A stretch of 64,000 nucleotides of DNA from Clostridium thermopalmarium DSM 5974. GTDB taxonomy: Bacteria; Bacillota; Clostridia; Clostridiales; Clostridiaceae. Position 1 is the first letter of the stretch; each line of letters opens with the position of its first letter. Both the position numbers and the translations under genes were made by a program. The stretch lies in the NCBI RefSeq assembly GCF_002995795.1, contig NZ_PVXN01000005.1, forward strand, positions 62,001-126,000, given 5' to 3'. Of the stretch, positions 56,222-64,000 are shown one piece after another. Under the pieces are notes generated by a model. The model did not search any database, was not told the DNA's origin, and was given only the letters and a program-made list of their open reading frames with translations.

Positions 56222-57256
56222 TTAACTTTTATCAGTGAAAGATATCTTTTTCTCTGAACCATTTAACACAAGCTCTGTTGGAAGAATTATTGTCTTTGTC
56301 TCACCATTGTCTTTATTGTTTAAAATGTTTAAAAGCAGCTCCATGCCTTTTTTACCCATTTCTTTATTAGGACCATTAATATAGCTAATATTCAGTCCTG
56401 CAATATTTAATATTTCAACATTATCAAATCCAATAACAGCCATATCTTCAGGAATTTTAATTTTTTCCTCCATAAGAGCTTGAACACACCCTAAAGTCAT
56501 CATATTGCTGCTTACAAAAATAGCTGTTGGTCTGTCTTCCATTTTTAATATGTTTTTTGTAATATTATATCCTCCACTTTGCTTATAATCCCCAATAAAA
56601 ATGTATTTATCTTCTACAGGTATATTATTCATAGCTAAAGCTTTCTTATATCCTAAAAGTCTATCTTGTGCTGGTCTACTGTTCATGCGTCCAGTTATTA
56701 TTGCTATCTTTTTATGTCCATTTTTTATAAGAGCTTCTACACCATCAAAAGCCCCTTTAATATTATCAGCAAACACTCCACTAAAATTAGAATACTTAAC
56801 GTGACCATCTATAAGTACAACAGGTATACCTATATTTTCAAGCACATTTAAATATTCACTATTAAATTCATCTTCTGCTGAGCTTGGAGTTATAATAACC
56901 CCTTGAATTCTTTGCTCTTTCAGAACTTTAAGGGCTTTTACTTCCTTTTGTATGCTCTCATCTGTATCGCATAGAATTATATTTAATCCATGCTTATCTG
57001 CAACCTCGCTTATTCCTTTTATAACCTCTCCAAAAAAAGGGTTGTTTATATCAGGAACTACTACACCTATAGTATTTGTCCTATTAGTAGATAAGCTCCT
57101 TGCTATAGCGCTTGGACTATAATTTAAGCGTTTCATTACCTCTAAAATTTTTTCCCTAGTTTCTTCTTTAACATATCCTGATTTGTTCAACACTCTAGAT
57201 ACTGTAGCTTGAGATACTCCAGCTTCCCTAGCAATATCACTTATGGTAACAGCCAC
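56222..57256 (-). CDS. LacI/GalR-family regulator of the nucleoside operon
   Basis: The 344-residue protein has an N-terminal LacI helix-turn-helix ([20 protein letters not shown]), a hinge with [12 protein letters not shown], and a periplasmic-binding-protein-like ligand domain ([40 protein letters not shown]). The family binds sugars or nucleosides. It heads the deoC-deoB-punA-pdp-nupC cluster, and operator-like sequences lie before its own gene and before deoB. A nucleoside or deoxyribose-phosphate effector is inferred. Confidence 0.9.
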   Translation of the reverse strand: MAVTISDIAREAGVSQATVSRVLNKSGYVKEETREKILEVMKRLNYSPSAIARSLSTNRTNTIGVVVPDINNPFFGEVIKGISEVADKHGLNIILCDTDESIQKEVKALKVLKEQRIQGVIITPSSAEDEFNSEYLNVLENIGIPVVLIDGHVKYSNFSGVFADNIKGAFDGVEALIKNGHKKIAIITGRMNSRPAQDRLLGYKKALAMNNIPVEDKYIFIGDYKQSGGYNITKNILKMEDRPTAIFVSSNMMTLGCVQALMEEKIKIPEDMAVIGFDNVEILNIAGLNISYINGPNKEMGKKGMELLLNILNNKDNGETKTIILPTELVLNGSEKKISFTDKS

Positions 57257-57277
57257 TTTGATTCCTCCTAACAGTTA

Positions 57278-57291
57278 AGTAACCGCTTTCA
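57278..57291 (-). promoter_or_regulatory. cre-like operator before the LacI-type gene
   Basis: TGAAAGCGGTTACT matches the TGWAARCGNTWNCW type consensus. It lies 22 bases before the start codon, suited to autorepression or CcpA control. Confidence 0.6.
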
Positions 57292-57541
57292 TACATTTGT
57301 AAACTTGATTTCTCTAACAAAGTCCCTATTATATTAAGCTATATTGTCTAAACCTAATAGATTTATAACTTTAATTCATTCCAATTATTCAAGTGTATAT
57401 GTATTGAATTTATAATAATTGTGTTATCGGTTTCACATTTATTAATTATATATTACCACCAAAAATTTTTCAATACTCATTTATTTTACAACTCTATTTT
57501 TCATTTTATGTAAACATAATTATTATTCATTTTCATTTTAC

Positions 57542-58027
57542 CTAATTTTGGCGAACTTCATCATTTTTACAATTTATACGGATTAAGATTAAATCAGTGA
57601 GCTTTTCTGAAGCAAGACCTAAAAAAGAACCACATATCATGGAAATAGCAGTTATTTTAAAATTCATCCCTGAAGCAATAAGTGCAGACCATCCTATAAA
57701 TCCTGCTGGTATAAAAGATACTAATCCTATTTTTGATTGAAGGCATATAGCCGCTGTACCTAATCCGTTTCCTAAAGTAAATGCATTTCTTTCTCCTACG
57801 TATGCTGTTAATATAAGAGATAGTTTTCCAGATAAGGCTCCCCAAAATATGCCGGACAGATTAGCTATGAGCGCTTTCTTTACTCCTTTTATTTCTCCTC
57901 CTGCTACAAAAAAACTAGACCATGCTAGAAATCCTGCAACAGTGCTTAATCCTAGTAAGTAACTTCCGAATGTCCAAATAACTGCAATAAAAGCACTGCT
58001 AATAGCAACAGCAATTATCTTCCTCAT
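57542..58027 (-). CDS. DUF1097-type membrane protein
   Basis: ATG 58027 follows GGAGGTGG at five bases, giving 161 residues. Five hydrophobic segments are visible with small-residue motifs such as FLAWSSFFVAGGEIKG, FWGALSGKLSLIL and FIPAGFIGWSALIASG. The pattern is that of the DUF1097 family of small inner-membrane proteins, whose role is unknown. It is a single-gene unit. The C-terminal tail is charged and cytoplasmic. Confidence 0.8.
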   Translation of the reverse strand: MRKIIAVAISSAFIAVIWTFGSYLLGLSTVAGFLAWSSFFVAGGEIKGVKKALIANLSGIFWGALSGKLSLILTAYVGERNAFTLGNGLGTAAICLQSKIGLVSFIPAGFIGWSALIASGMNFKITAISMICGSFLGLASEKLTDLILIRINCKNDEVRQN

Positions 58028-58279
58028 ATTATCCACCTCCTTCGTATAAATATAGTCTTTAACAAAAAATACTCTCTATGCACCTTAATTAGGGATACAT
58101 AGAGATAAAATTAGCAGCAATAAAATAATTAACTTGTTAGGATATAATTAATATAAGTTATTTTATTAAATAAATCAATAAAAACTTTACTTTCGGATTA
58201 ATTTAGCATAATTTCCATCCATTTTATATAGATGCACTGTATAACTTTTTGTTAGAATAAAACATGAAATTGATGAAAA

Positions 58280-58386
58280 ATATGCCGAATCTCTATTATG
58301 AGTACGGGGGAGATTTTTTAGGGGTGAATCTCATTTTTGAGTAGGGTGACCTCAACCCGAACCCGTCAACTAACCTCGGAGGCAAT
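58280..58386 (+). ncRNA. Cyclic di-AMP riboswitch (ydaO-yuaA class)
   Basis: The leader contains the class hallmarks in order: GCCGAATCTCT, ACGGGGGAGA, AGGGGTGAATCTC, GGGTGACCTCAACCCGAACC, CGTCAACTAACCTCGG and a closing GGCAATA. TGCC at 58283-58286 can pair with GGCA near 58381 as P1. Known members sense c-di-AMP and often control wall hydrolases, as here. The switch ends only a few bases before AGGAGG of the LysM-SleB gene and leaves no room for a classic terminator, so control of translation is likely. Confidence 0.9.
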
Positions 58387-58400
58387 AGGAGGTATTTTAT

Positions 58401-59171
58401 ATGTTGAAATCAAAAAAAATAAAAACGCTTCTGCTAACGTTCTCAATGTCTCTAGCATTAGCTAATCCAGTACAAGCTGCTACTTACAAGGTTATACCTA
58501 ACGACTCTTTAATCAAACTTAGCTGGCTATTTAACACATCTGTTAATCAGTTAAAAAAGGACAATAATTTAAAAAGTGACACAATATATTCTGGACAAAC
58601 ATTGAATGTTCCAGCGCCTTACTATACAGTAAAATCTGGAGATTGTTTAAGTGTAATTGCAAAAAATCATGGAATATCTCTTTATGCTTTAAGAAGAGCA
58701 AATCATAAATGGACAAGCACTATTTATCCAGGTGAAAAGCTTATGATACCTGGAGGTAAAACAACAACTGCAAAAACTACTTCCGCTAAAAAGAGTGTAA
58801 TTCCTTATACTTCTGCTGATTTGGATCTTCTAGCAAGATTGGTAAGAGCTGAAGCTGAAAATCAACCTTATAAAGCAAAAGTTGCAGTTGCTGCTGTAGT
58901 TATAAACAGGGTTCAAAGCAAAGAATTCCCTAACGATATAAAGTCAGTAATTTATCAAAAAATTAACGGTTATTATCAATTCACTCCAGTTAAAAATGGC
59001 TCTATTAATAAACCTGCAAGAGAAGAAGATAAAAAAGCTGCATTAGAAGCCCTTAATGGAAGTGACCCATCAAACGGTGCATTATTCTACTTTGATGACA
59101 GCGCTACAAATAAGTGGCTCTGGTCCAAGCCTATTTTAGCTCGTTATGACAAAATGGTGTTTGCTCAATAA
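58401..59171 (+). CDS. LysM-SleB-type cell wall hydrolase under riboswitch control
   Basis: The 256-residue protein has a signal peptide ending near VQA-AT (residue 27). Two LysM domains follow (about 29-72 and 76-116), then a hydrolase domain of the SleB/CwlJ type. The latter has LLARLVRAEAENQPYKAKVA with the catalytic Glu, VINRVQSKEFP and ALFYFDDSATNKWLW. Such enzymes are lytic transglycosylase-like and cut cortex or vegetative peptidoglycan. The signal peptide and c-di-AMP control favour a role in vegetative wall or osmotic homeostasis. AGGAGG lies eight bases before the ATG. Confidence 0.92.
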   Translation: MLKSKKIKTLLLTFSMSLALANPVQAATYKVIPNDSLIKLSWLFNTSVNQLKKDNNLKSDTIYSGQTLNVPAPYYTVKSGDCLSVIAKNHGISLYALRRANHKWTSTIYPGEKLMIPGGKTTTAKTTSAKKSVIPYTSADLDLLARLVRAEAENQPYKAKVAVAAVVINRVQSKEFPNDIKSVIYQKINGYYQFTPVKNGSINKPAREEDKKAALEALNGSDPSNGALFYFDDSATNKWLWSKPILARYDKMVFAQ

Positions 59172-59197
59172 TTCAATAATCAGCCTTAAAAATTTTA

Positions 59198-59277
59198 ATC
59201 GCTAGTATCTAATCCATAGTCCTTATGTAATTCATCATATCTTAATGGCTAGGATTTTAGATCTAGCGATTTCTTTT
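59198..59277 (+). terminator. Terminator after the LysM-SleB gene
   Basis: AATCGCTAG pairs with CTAGCGATT across a long, partly paired loop, followed by TCTTTTT. Confidence 0.7.
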
Positions 59278-59359
59278 TAATCGGGATATTTCATAGAAAA
59301 TAATGCAAGACTAAATACAAACGAGAATATGCAAAAATTTTATAAGAAGGTGATACTTT

Positions 59360-59839
59360 ATGATGGTAATTTACCATGATGTTGGAGGTTCTCATTCCAG
59401 TGCTACTGCTGCTAATATTCATATAAATAAATTGCCTATGGATAGAGTACCTGATAAAAGTGAATTGCTTTCCTTACCTACTTTCGATAAAATAACAAAG
59501 AAAGATATAGGACATCTTATATACATTGGAGATGATGAGTTTGGTTCTAAAGTTTATACCATCAGCGTTCAATATAAGCCCAATTTAGTTATACCTGCTC
59601 TTAGAGATATGTATAGTGAAATTATTGGTAATAGCAAGGACTTATACTTAGTCAGCACACAACCTGCAGTAAATATTTGGATGAAAATAGGCGGGCTTAG
59701 CTCACGAAGGCTTAACTTAGTTAAGTTTGGCCGCCCTATTGTAACATATGGAACTTTAAAAACTTACAACAATCTTATAAACATAGTCAAAGAAGTTAAA
59801 TTTGATATTAAGAATGGTATTAATCCTTATATGCCATAG
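59360..59839 (+). CDS. DUF3189-type protein
   Basis: The 159-residue protein begins MMVIYHDVGGSHSSATAANIH. It contains GHLIYIGDDEFGSKVYT and VKFGRPIVTYGT. I assign it to DUF3189, a family found in clostridia and bacilli with unknown function. The N-terminal GGSHSSATAA looks like a nucleotide or phosphate loop, which is inference. It has a good AGAAGGTG site and is a single-gene unit between two terminators. Confidence 0.75.
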   Translation: MMVIYHDVGGSHSSATAANIHINKLPMDRVPDKSELLSLPTFDKITKKDIGHLIYIGDDEFGSKVYTISVQYKPNLVIPALRDMYSEIIGNSKDLYLVSTQPAVNIWMKIGGLSSRRLNLVKFGRPIVTYGTLKTYNNLINIVKEVKFDIKNGINPYMP

Positions 59840-59873
59840 CTCTTAAAAATTTAGCATATTATTACCTTCCGAT

Positions 59874-59911
59874 TTAAATGGCTATCAGCATTTTGCTAAT
59901 AGCCATTTAAA
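59874..59911. terminator. Hairpin terminator between convergent genes
   Basis: AAATGGCTAT-AGCA pairs with TGCT-ATAGCCATTT around a short loop, with A/T flanks on both sides. Confidence 0.75.
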
Positions 59912-59918
59912 AATTACA

Positions 59919-60257
59919 TTAATATTTTAATTCTATACCTTGATTTTTAGTAACATTCAAATTTATTATTTCTTCTTGGAAAGCCTTTAATAAAGCTTTT
60001 TCTAAAACCTTTTCTTCGTCAAAATTTTGTATATCTCTACAAACCGCAAAAACTTTCTTTGTATCTCCTTTTATGTTTCTATAAGTTAATGTTACATTAG
60101 GTTTGTCGTACTCTACTCCAAGCACTTTTACTCCTAAGCTTAATTTTGAATAATTATCCTTATTCAACTTTAATTCTGTCATTTCTTTAAGTTTTCTTAT
60201 ATCATCATCTTCATTTTCTATTACAATTAATTCGTCCCCTACTTTATATTTACCCAT
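59919..60257 (-). CDS. Hypothetical 112-residue protein
   Basis: The protein begins MGKYKVGDELIVIENEDDD after a strong GGAGG site. It has no signal peptide or membrane segment. The first half is charged, with a KVGDEL turn that recalls small SH3-like beta folds. The middle has VTLTYRNIKGDTKKVF, and the end is helical. I do not recognise the family. Good ribosome binding and codon pattern make it a real gene. Confidence 0.75.
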   Translation of the reverse strand: MGKYKVGDELIVIENEDDDIRKLKEMTELKLNKDNYSKLSLGVKVLGVEYDKPNVTLTYRNIKGDTKKVFAVCRDIQNFDEEKVLEKALLKAFQEEIINLNVTKNQGIELKY

Positions 60258-60440
60258 ATAATTCTCCTCCTTATAATATTTGTTAAACTAATTATATCTA
60301 TCTCTGTTAAATATTATATACTTTTTGTTAAAATGCGTCAAATAAATATGCTACACTAATTACTTAACATGGGCTATTATATAAATCATTATAAAAAATT
60401 AATATTATACCTTATTTTCATATTGCTCCAAAATATATTA

Positions 60441-60476
60441 AAGCCTGCAAAAACTACATTTTGTTCTTACAGGCTT
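60441..60476 (-). terminator. Terminator of speD
   Basis: AAGCCTG pairs with CAGGCTT around an AT-rich loop, followed on the minus strand by TAATATATTTT. Confidence 0.65.
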
Positions 60477-60491
60477 CAATTTGCTTTCCAC

Positions 60492-61277
60492 TTATATATT
60501 AATTCCATAAAATATCTCGGTCATTTCTTTTTCTAATTGTTTAATGATATCTTCTCTTTCTTCTTTAGTTAAATTCTCTTCATCAATTTCAAATAAATAG
60601 TTATTTAAATCCAAATCCTTTACTTTCATCTTAGTGTGAAATAAATTGCTCTGTATAATGTTCATGTCTATTAAATTATATTTTTTTAAAGTTTCACTAT
60701 CTATGAAGTCTTGTATAGAACTAATTTTATGATCTATAAAATGTTTGTATCCATCTATATCCCTTGTAAAGCCTCTAACTCTATAATCTATAGTTATTAT
60801 ATCGGAGTCAAAACTTCCAATTAAATAATTTAAAGCCTTTATAGGAGAAATCTCTCCACAGGTTGCAACATCTATATCTACTCTAAAAGTAGCTATATTA
60901 TTTTGCGGATGACTTTCTGGGTAAGTATGGACCGTAACATGACTTTTATCCAGATGCCCCACTATATTTTCACGAGTTGGAGTTAAAATTCCTCTATTGC
61001 AAGATGGATCAAGAACATATAAAGGAACTTCTTCTTCAGAAATCAATAAAGTTACGCTAGCACCTTGGGGATCGTAATCTTGCTTAGCTATATTCAGCAC
61101 ATTAGCCCCTATTATATTGGTAACATCTGTTAAAATTTTTGTAAGTCTTTCGGAATTATATTGCTCATCTATATATTCTATATATTTTTTCCTATCTTCT
61201 TCCGTTTTAGTATAACAGATGTCATAAATATTAAAACTCAAGGATTTTGTAAGATTATTAAAACCATATAATTTCAT
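60492..61277 (-). CDS. speD: S-adenosylmethionine decarboxylase proenzyme
   Basis: ATG 61277 follows GGTGGAAAG, giving 261 residues, the long enterobacterial-type form rather than the short Bacillus type. The processing site is Ser112 in [14 protein letters not shown], whose Ser becomes the pyruvoyl cofactor; this position equals that of the Escherichia coli enzyme. [20 protein letters not shown] (in part), [13 protein letters not shown] and YRVRGFTRD also fit. It supplies decarboxylated SAM for spermidine synthesis. Spermidine synthase is not in the window. Confidence 0.95.
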   Translation of the reverse strand: MKLYGFNNLTKSLSFNIYDICYTKTEEDRKKYIEYIDEQYNSERLTKILTDVTNIIGANVLNIAKQDYDPQGASVTLLISEEEVPLYVLDPSCNRGILTPTRENIVGHLDKSHVTVHTYPESHPQNNIATFRVDIDVATCGEISPIKALNYLIGSFDSDIITIDYRVRGFTRDIDGYKHFIDHKISSIQDFIDSETLKKYNLIDMNIIQSNLFHTKMKVKDLDLNNYLFEIDEENLTKEEREDIIKQLEKEMTEIFYGINI

Positions 61278-61537
61278 TTTCTTTCCACCAACTTCTGCCA
61301 ACTTTACTCCCCTTTTCCAATATATTTTTTATTTTTCTAATTAACTATAAAATAATATAATACATTTTTTTGCGTATGTCCAATGTAATCTTTGGATTTT
61401 TATTAGTATTTTAATTGGTGCAAAAAATATAATCATAAATCTTATTTTTAGCTTATTTATTTATCTAGCTTGCACATAATAATTATGATTATTTCTTAAT
61501 ATTTTAAAATTGTACAAAAAAGAGGTGACTCTAAGTT

Positions 61538-62353
61538 ATGATGAAAACTTTAAGGAATACCCTAGTTTGTTTGCTTATCATAAGCAATGTATGGACTACT
61601 GTTATAGGCAGCAGTAGACCTTATGATTCAAATAATACTACACCTGCCTCAGTCTCTGAATTAAGTACTAAAGAATACAACTGGTATTTTAAACACGTTA
61701 AAAATGGTGAACCCCCTCAGGCTCCACCAGAAACTGCACACTTTATTTCCAAATATGATACTTATTATTTAGGTGATACCTCAAAGAAAGAATTGTATCT
61801 GACCTTTGATGAAGGTTATGAAAATGGTTATACTGCTCCTATTTTAGATGTTCTAAAAAAACACAATGTAAAAGCAGCATTTTTTGTTGTAAAACCTTAT
61901 ATCGATTCTAATCCAGACCTTGTTAAAAGAATGGTAGCTGAAGGGCATTTAGTCTGCAATCACAGTAATCATCATCCTTCTATGGCATCCATAGCAGATC
62001 AAGATAAATTTAATAAAGAATTGTCTGATGTAGAAGAAGCTTTTGAAGCTTTAACCAATAAAAAGATGCCTAAATATTTTAGACCTCCTATGGGTAAATA
62101 CAGTGAACGCTCACTACAATATACTCAAGCTTATGGCTATAAAACTATATTCTGGAGCTTTGCCTATGCTGACTGGGATACCAAAAATCAGCCTTCTTTA
62201 GAGTTTGCTAAAAAGCGTATTCTAGATAGAACCCACAATGGTGCTATAATTCTTCTTCACGCGGTTTCTAAAACCAATGCTGAAATACTAGACAGTGTCA
62301 TAACTGAATGGAAAAAACAAGGCTATGAGTTAAAAACCTTAGATGAACTTTAA
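61538..62353 (+). CDS. PdaA-type polysaccharide deacetylase
   Basis: The 271-residue protein has a signal-like N terminus (residues 1-25). The NodB deacetylase fold shows LYLTFDEGYENG with the catalytic Asp pair, a metal-binding HSNHHPS, FRPPMGKYSERSL, WSFAYADWD and ILLHAVS. TFDEG in place of TFDDG and the STKEYNWYFKHVKNGEPP region (in part) are typical of PdaA, which makes muramic delta-lactam in spore cortex. The gene lies between speD (divergent) and a bidirectional terminator. Confidence 0.9.
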   Translation: MMKTLRNTLVCLLIISNVWTTVIGSSRPYDSNNTTPASVSELSTKEYNWYFKHVKNGEPPQAPPETAHFISKYDTYYLGDTSKKELYLTFDEGYENGYTAPILDVLKKHNVKAAFFVVKPYIDSNPDLVKRMVAEGHLVCNHSNHHPSMASIADQDKFNKELSDVEEAFEALTNKKMPKYFRPPMGKYSERSLQYTQAYGYKTIFWSFAYADWDTKNQPSLEFAKKRILDRTHNGAIILLHAVSKTNAEILDSVITEWKKQGYELKTLDEL

Positions 62354-62355
62354 AA

Positions 62356-62416
62356 TAAGGCTATGTTTTTAGGAAGTACTATATAATAATGTACATTCCT
62401 AAAAAACATAGCCTAA
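62356..62416. terminator. Bidirectional terminator between pdaA-like and fructokinase genes
   Basis: AGGCTATGTTTTT-AGGAA pairs with TTCCTAAAAAACATAGCCT. The arm T and A runs serve both strands. Confidence 0.85.
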
Positions 62417-63387
62417 AGTATAGTACTAATTTCAGGTATATCATCTATTCTTCTTATATCATATTTTGTTGGCATTGAAGCTATAGCCCCATAACTTGTG
62501 CAGGTAAATGCTCCAACTCTATTTGCAATAGCCACATATTGTGAAATACTGTTAAAGTTCCATTCATCATTCTTTGAAATCTCATCTTTAGCCATTTGAT
62601 AAAGTATAGCTCCTACAAAGGCATCACCTGCCCCTGTTGAATCTACTTGATTTATTTTAATAGAAGGAATTATATCCTTTTCATTTTTAGTAGCAATAAG
62701 TGTCCCTTTTGAACCTAAAGTTATAGCAAGAACCCTTGCGCCTAATCTTAAAACTTCTTCAGCAGCCTCATCTAAATTCTTTCTTCCTGTTATGAGCATT
62801 GCTTCCTCATCGCTTAATTTCACAAAATCAGATTTTTCTATAAACTTAATCGAATACTTTTTGAAAGCATTTATATCCTTTATCAATGCATCCCTATAAT
62901 TAGGATCAAATGATACTATCATTTCATTTTCTACAGCATAGTTTAAAAGCTCAAAGTAAGTTTTCTTTAACTCTCCTGGTAAAAATCCTGTAGCAGAGCC
63001 AAAATGTATAATATCTCCCTTATTCATTTTAGATAAATCTATGTCATTAAAAGAGTATTCTCCATCTGCTCCCCTAAAGAATTTAAAATCCCTTTCACCA
63101 TTAGAATCTATAGATACAAAAGCTAATGTGGTATTTCCACCTTTTATAAGCATAGATGTATCTACCCCTACTTTATTAAGAGTATCTTCTAAGAAGATTC
63201 CAAATGGGTCATCTCCTACTTTACCTAAAAAATAAGCCTGTCCATCAAGCTTTGCAATAGCTGCAGCCACATTTGCTGGAGCTCCTCCTGCCTTTTTTTC
63301 AAAATTATTTCCACTGGCAAGACTTACTCCTACATCTTTACATACAAAGTCTATAAGAAGTTCTCCTATACAAAATATCCTTTTCAC
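62413..63387 (-). CDS. PfkB-family fructokinase
   Basis: The 324-residue protein has the ribokinase-fold signatures GELLIDFVC, GGAPANVAAAIAKLDG, FVSIDSNGERDF and the catalytic VDSTGAGDAFVGAIL with its Asp base. It phosphorylates a hexose, most likely fructose released by sucrose-6-phosphate hydrolase. Its start touches the end of the GH32 gene, which supports a scrK-like role. The stop lies inside the terminator stem. Confidence 0.9.
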   Translation of the reverse strand: MKRIFCIGELLIDFVCKDVGVSLASGNNFEKKAGGAPANVAAAIAKLDGQAYFLGKVGDDPFGIFLEDTLNKVGVDTSMLIKGGNTTLAFVSIDSNGERDFKFFRGADGEYSFNDIDLSKMNKGDIIHFGSATGFLPGELKKTYFELLNYAVENEMIVSFDPNYRDALIKDINAFKKYSIKFIEKSDFVKLSDEEAMLITGRKNLDEAAEEVLRLGARVLAITLGSKGTLIATKNEKDIIPSIKINQVDSTGAGDAFVGAILYQMAKDEISKNDEWNFNSISQYVAIANRVGAFTCTSYGAIASMPTKYDIRRIDDIPEISTIL

Positions 63388-64000
63388 TATAATATCCCTC
63401 TTTTTAAATCATATTTTATTATTTTATAAGTAAGGCTTCCCTTAGAGCTTATCTCAAGATTGTTAGATTCTTCTAGAGGAAAAACTCTTGAAGTAAATAC
63501 TATTTCTCCATCGTTTATAAACAATTCTACTATACTATTATCTGTATATATTTTCAAATTCATAGAATCTTGTATATTTACCTCAGCAGATCTAGTTTCC
63601 CCAAACCTTTCTCCAAAGCTATTTTCAAAATTGCTCCTATCTATAACAACTTCATTTTTATCCTTATTAAATAAAATTTTAAAGCTTTCTTTTTCCGATT
63701 TAAATAATTCTATTTTAAAGTTGCTATTTATATCAGATAAACTTATATCTAATTCATAGGCTTTTGAATCTAATTCATAATTATCTATACTAGAATTTAT
63801 CTTGCTTTTCATCACTTTTTTGTTTATTCTTAACCTTTCTAATTCTTTTACAGGAATTTGCTTAAGAGTATTGCCTTCAAGCTTTAGTTCTCTTGGTATA
63901 GTTAAGCAGTGAGCCCATCCATTTTTATCTGTTGGATACTCCATTTCTCCCATACCTGCCCAGGCAAACAATATCCTTCTTCCTATTTCATCTTTAAAGC
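63387..64000 (-). CDS. Sucrose-6-phosphate hydrolase (GH32), C-terminal part
   Basis: The frame is open to the right edge, so the 5' part is missing. Visible residues include DEIGRRILFAWAGMGEMEY and SRVFPLEESNNLEISS at the end. These are the end of the five-bladed catalytic domain and the C-terminal beta-sandwich of GH32. It would hydrolyse sucrose-6-phosphate from a PTS transporter to glucose-6-phosphate and fructose. It is adjacent to the fructokinase gene. The catalytic triad lies outside the window. Confidence 0.88.
   Translation of the reverse strand, partial: FKDEIGRRILFAWAGMGEMEYPTDKNGWAHCLTIPRELKLEGNTLKQIPVKELERLRINKKVMKSKINSSIDNYELDSKAYELDISLSDINSNFKIELFKSEKESFKILFNKDKNEVVIDRSNFENSFGERFGETRSAEVNIQDSMNLKIYTDNSIVELFINDGEIVFTSRVFPLEESNNLEISSKGSLTYKIIKYDLKRGIL

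Overview
The window is low-GC DNA with strong AGGAGG-type ribosome binding sites and frequent GTG/TTG starts. Its gene content points to a spore-forming, anaerobic, monoderm Firmicute, most likely Clostridium sensu stricto: a Spo0E-type phosphatase, LysM-GH18 and LysM-SleB wall hydrolases, PdaA, class III fructose-bisphosphatase, and a Cp34/Cp9-like flavoprotein-glutaredoxin pair. This assignment rests on gene content and base composition only.

Bases 1-25000 are nearly all on the minus strand and form an envelope locus. It begins (reading right to left) with an exopolysaccharide block (Wzz-like modulator, CpsD-type tyrosine kinase, CpsB-type phosphatase, sugar-phosphate transferase, partial ManC; 1-4036). 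Next come small secreted proteins and a membrane-anchored protein (4155-6937), a TcdR-sized orphan sigma factor (7043-7597), and a MarR-controlled tripartite efflux operon with an RND pump, a lipoprotein adaptor and two TolC-like proteins (7741-15519). A SLAP-domain protein and a lipoprotein follow (15742-17089), then a large surface protein that has lost its 5' end (17238-19499). An 800-base non-coding stretch with unusually high GC and dense hairpins lies at 19567-20393. The locus ends with a 1102-residue probable S-layer protein and a second repeat-containing secreted protein (20394-24979). Three secreted proteins share an N-terminal module of about 100 residues, and two share a C-terminal module of about 75-80 residues.

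Bases 25000-49300 are a mixed core region: YihY, an HtrA-like protease facing a two-component system, class III Fbp, an Ig/TIM-barrel surface hydrolase, LysM-GH18 hydrolase, a 57-residue Spo0E protein, an amidase, TPM and LemA proteins, a YbhN-type membrane protein, a zinc phospholipase C-like protein, a hemerythrin, two CNNM/CorC paralogues, DUF2935, a YhaM-like HD protein, a MORN protein, MnmA and a YceG-like protein.

Bases 49400-64000 hold a thioredoxin-reductase-like/glutaredoxin pair and a nucleoside salvage operon (LacI regulator-deoC-deoB-punA-pdp-nupC) with cre-like operators. A c-di-AMP riboswitch precedes a LysM-SleB hydrolase, followed by DUF3189, SpeD and PdaA. The right edge carries the end of a sucrose utilisation pair (GH32 sucrose-6-phosphate hydrolase, fructokinase).

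The strongest candidate for something undescribed is the structured non-coding segment at 19567-20393 on the minus strand, next to the S-layer gene and a decapitated surface-protein gene. I saw no tRNA, rRNA, CRISPR array or complete insertion sequence.
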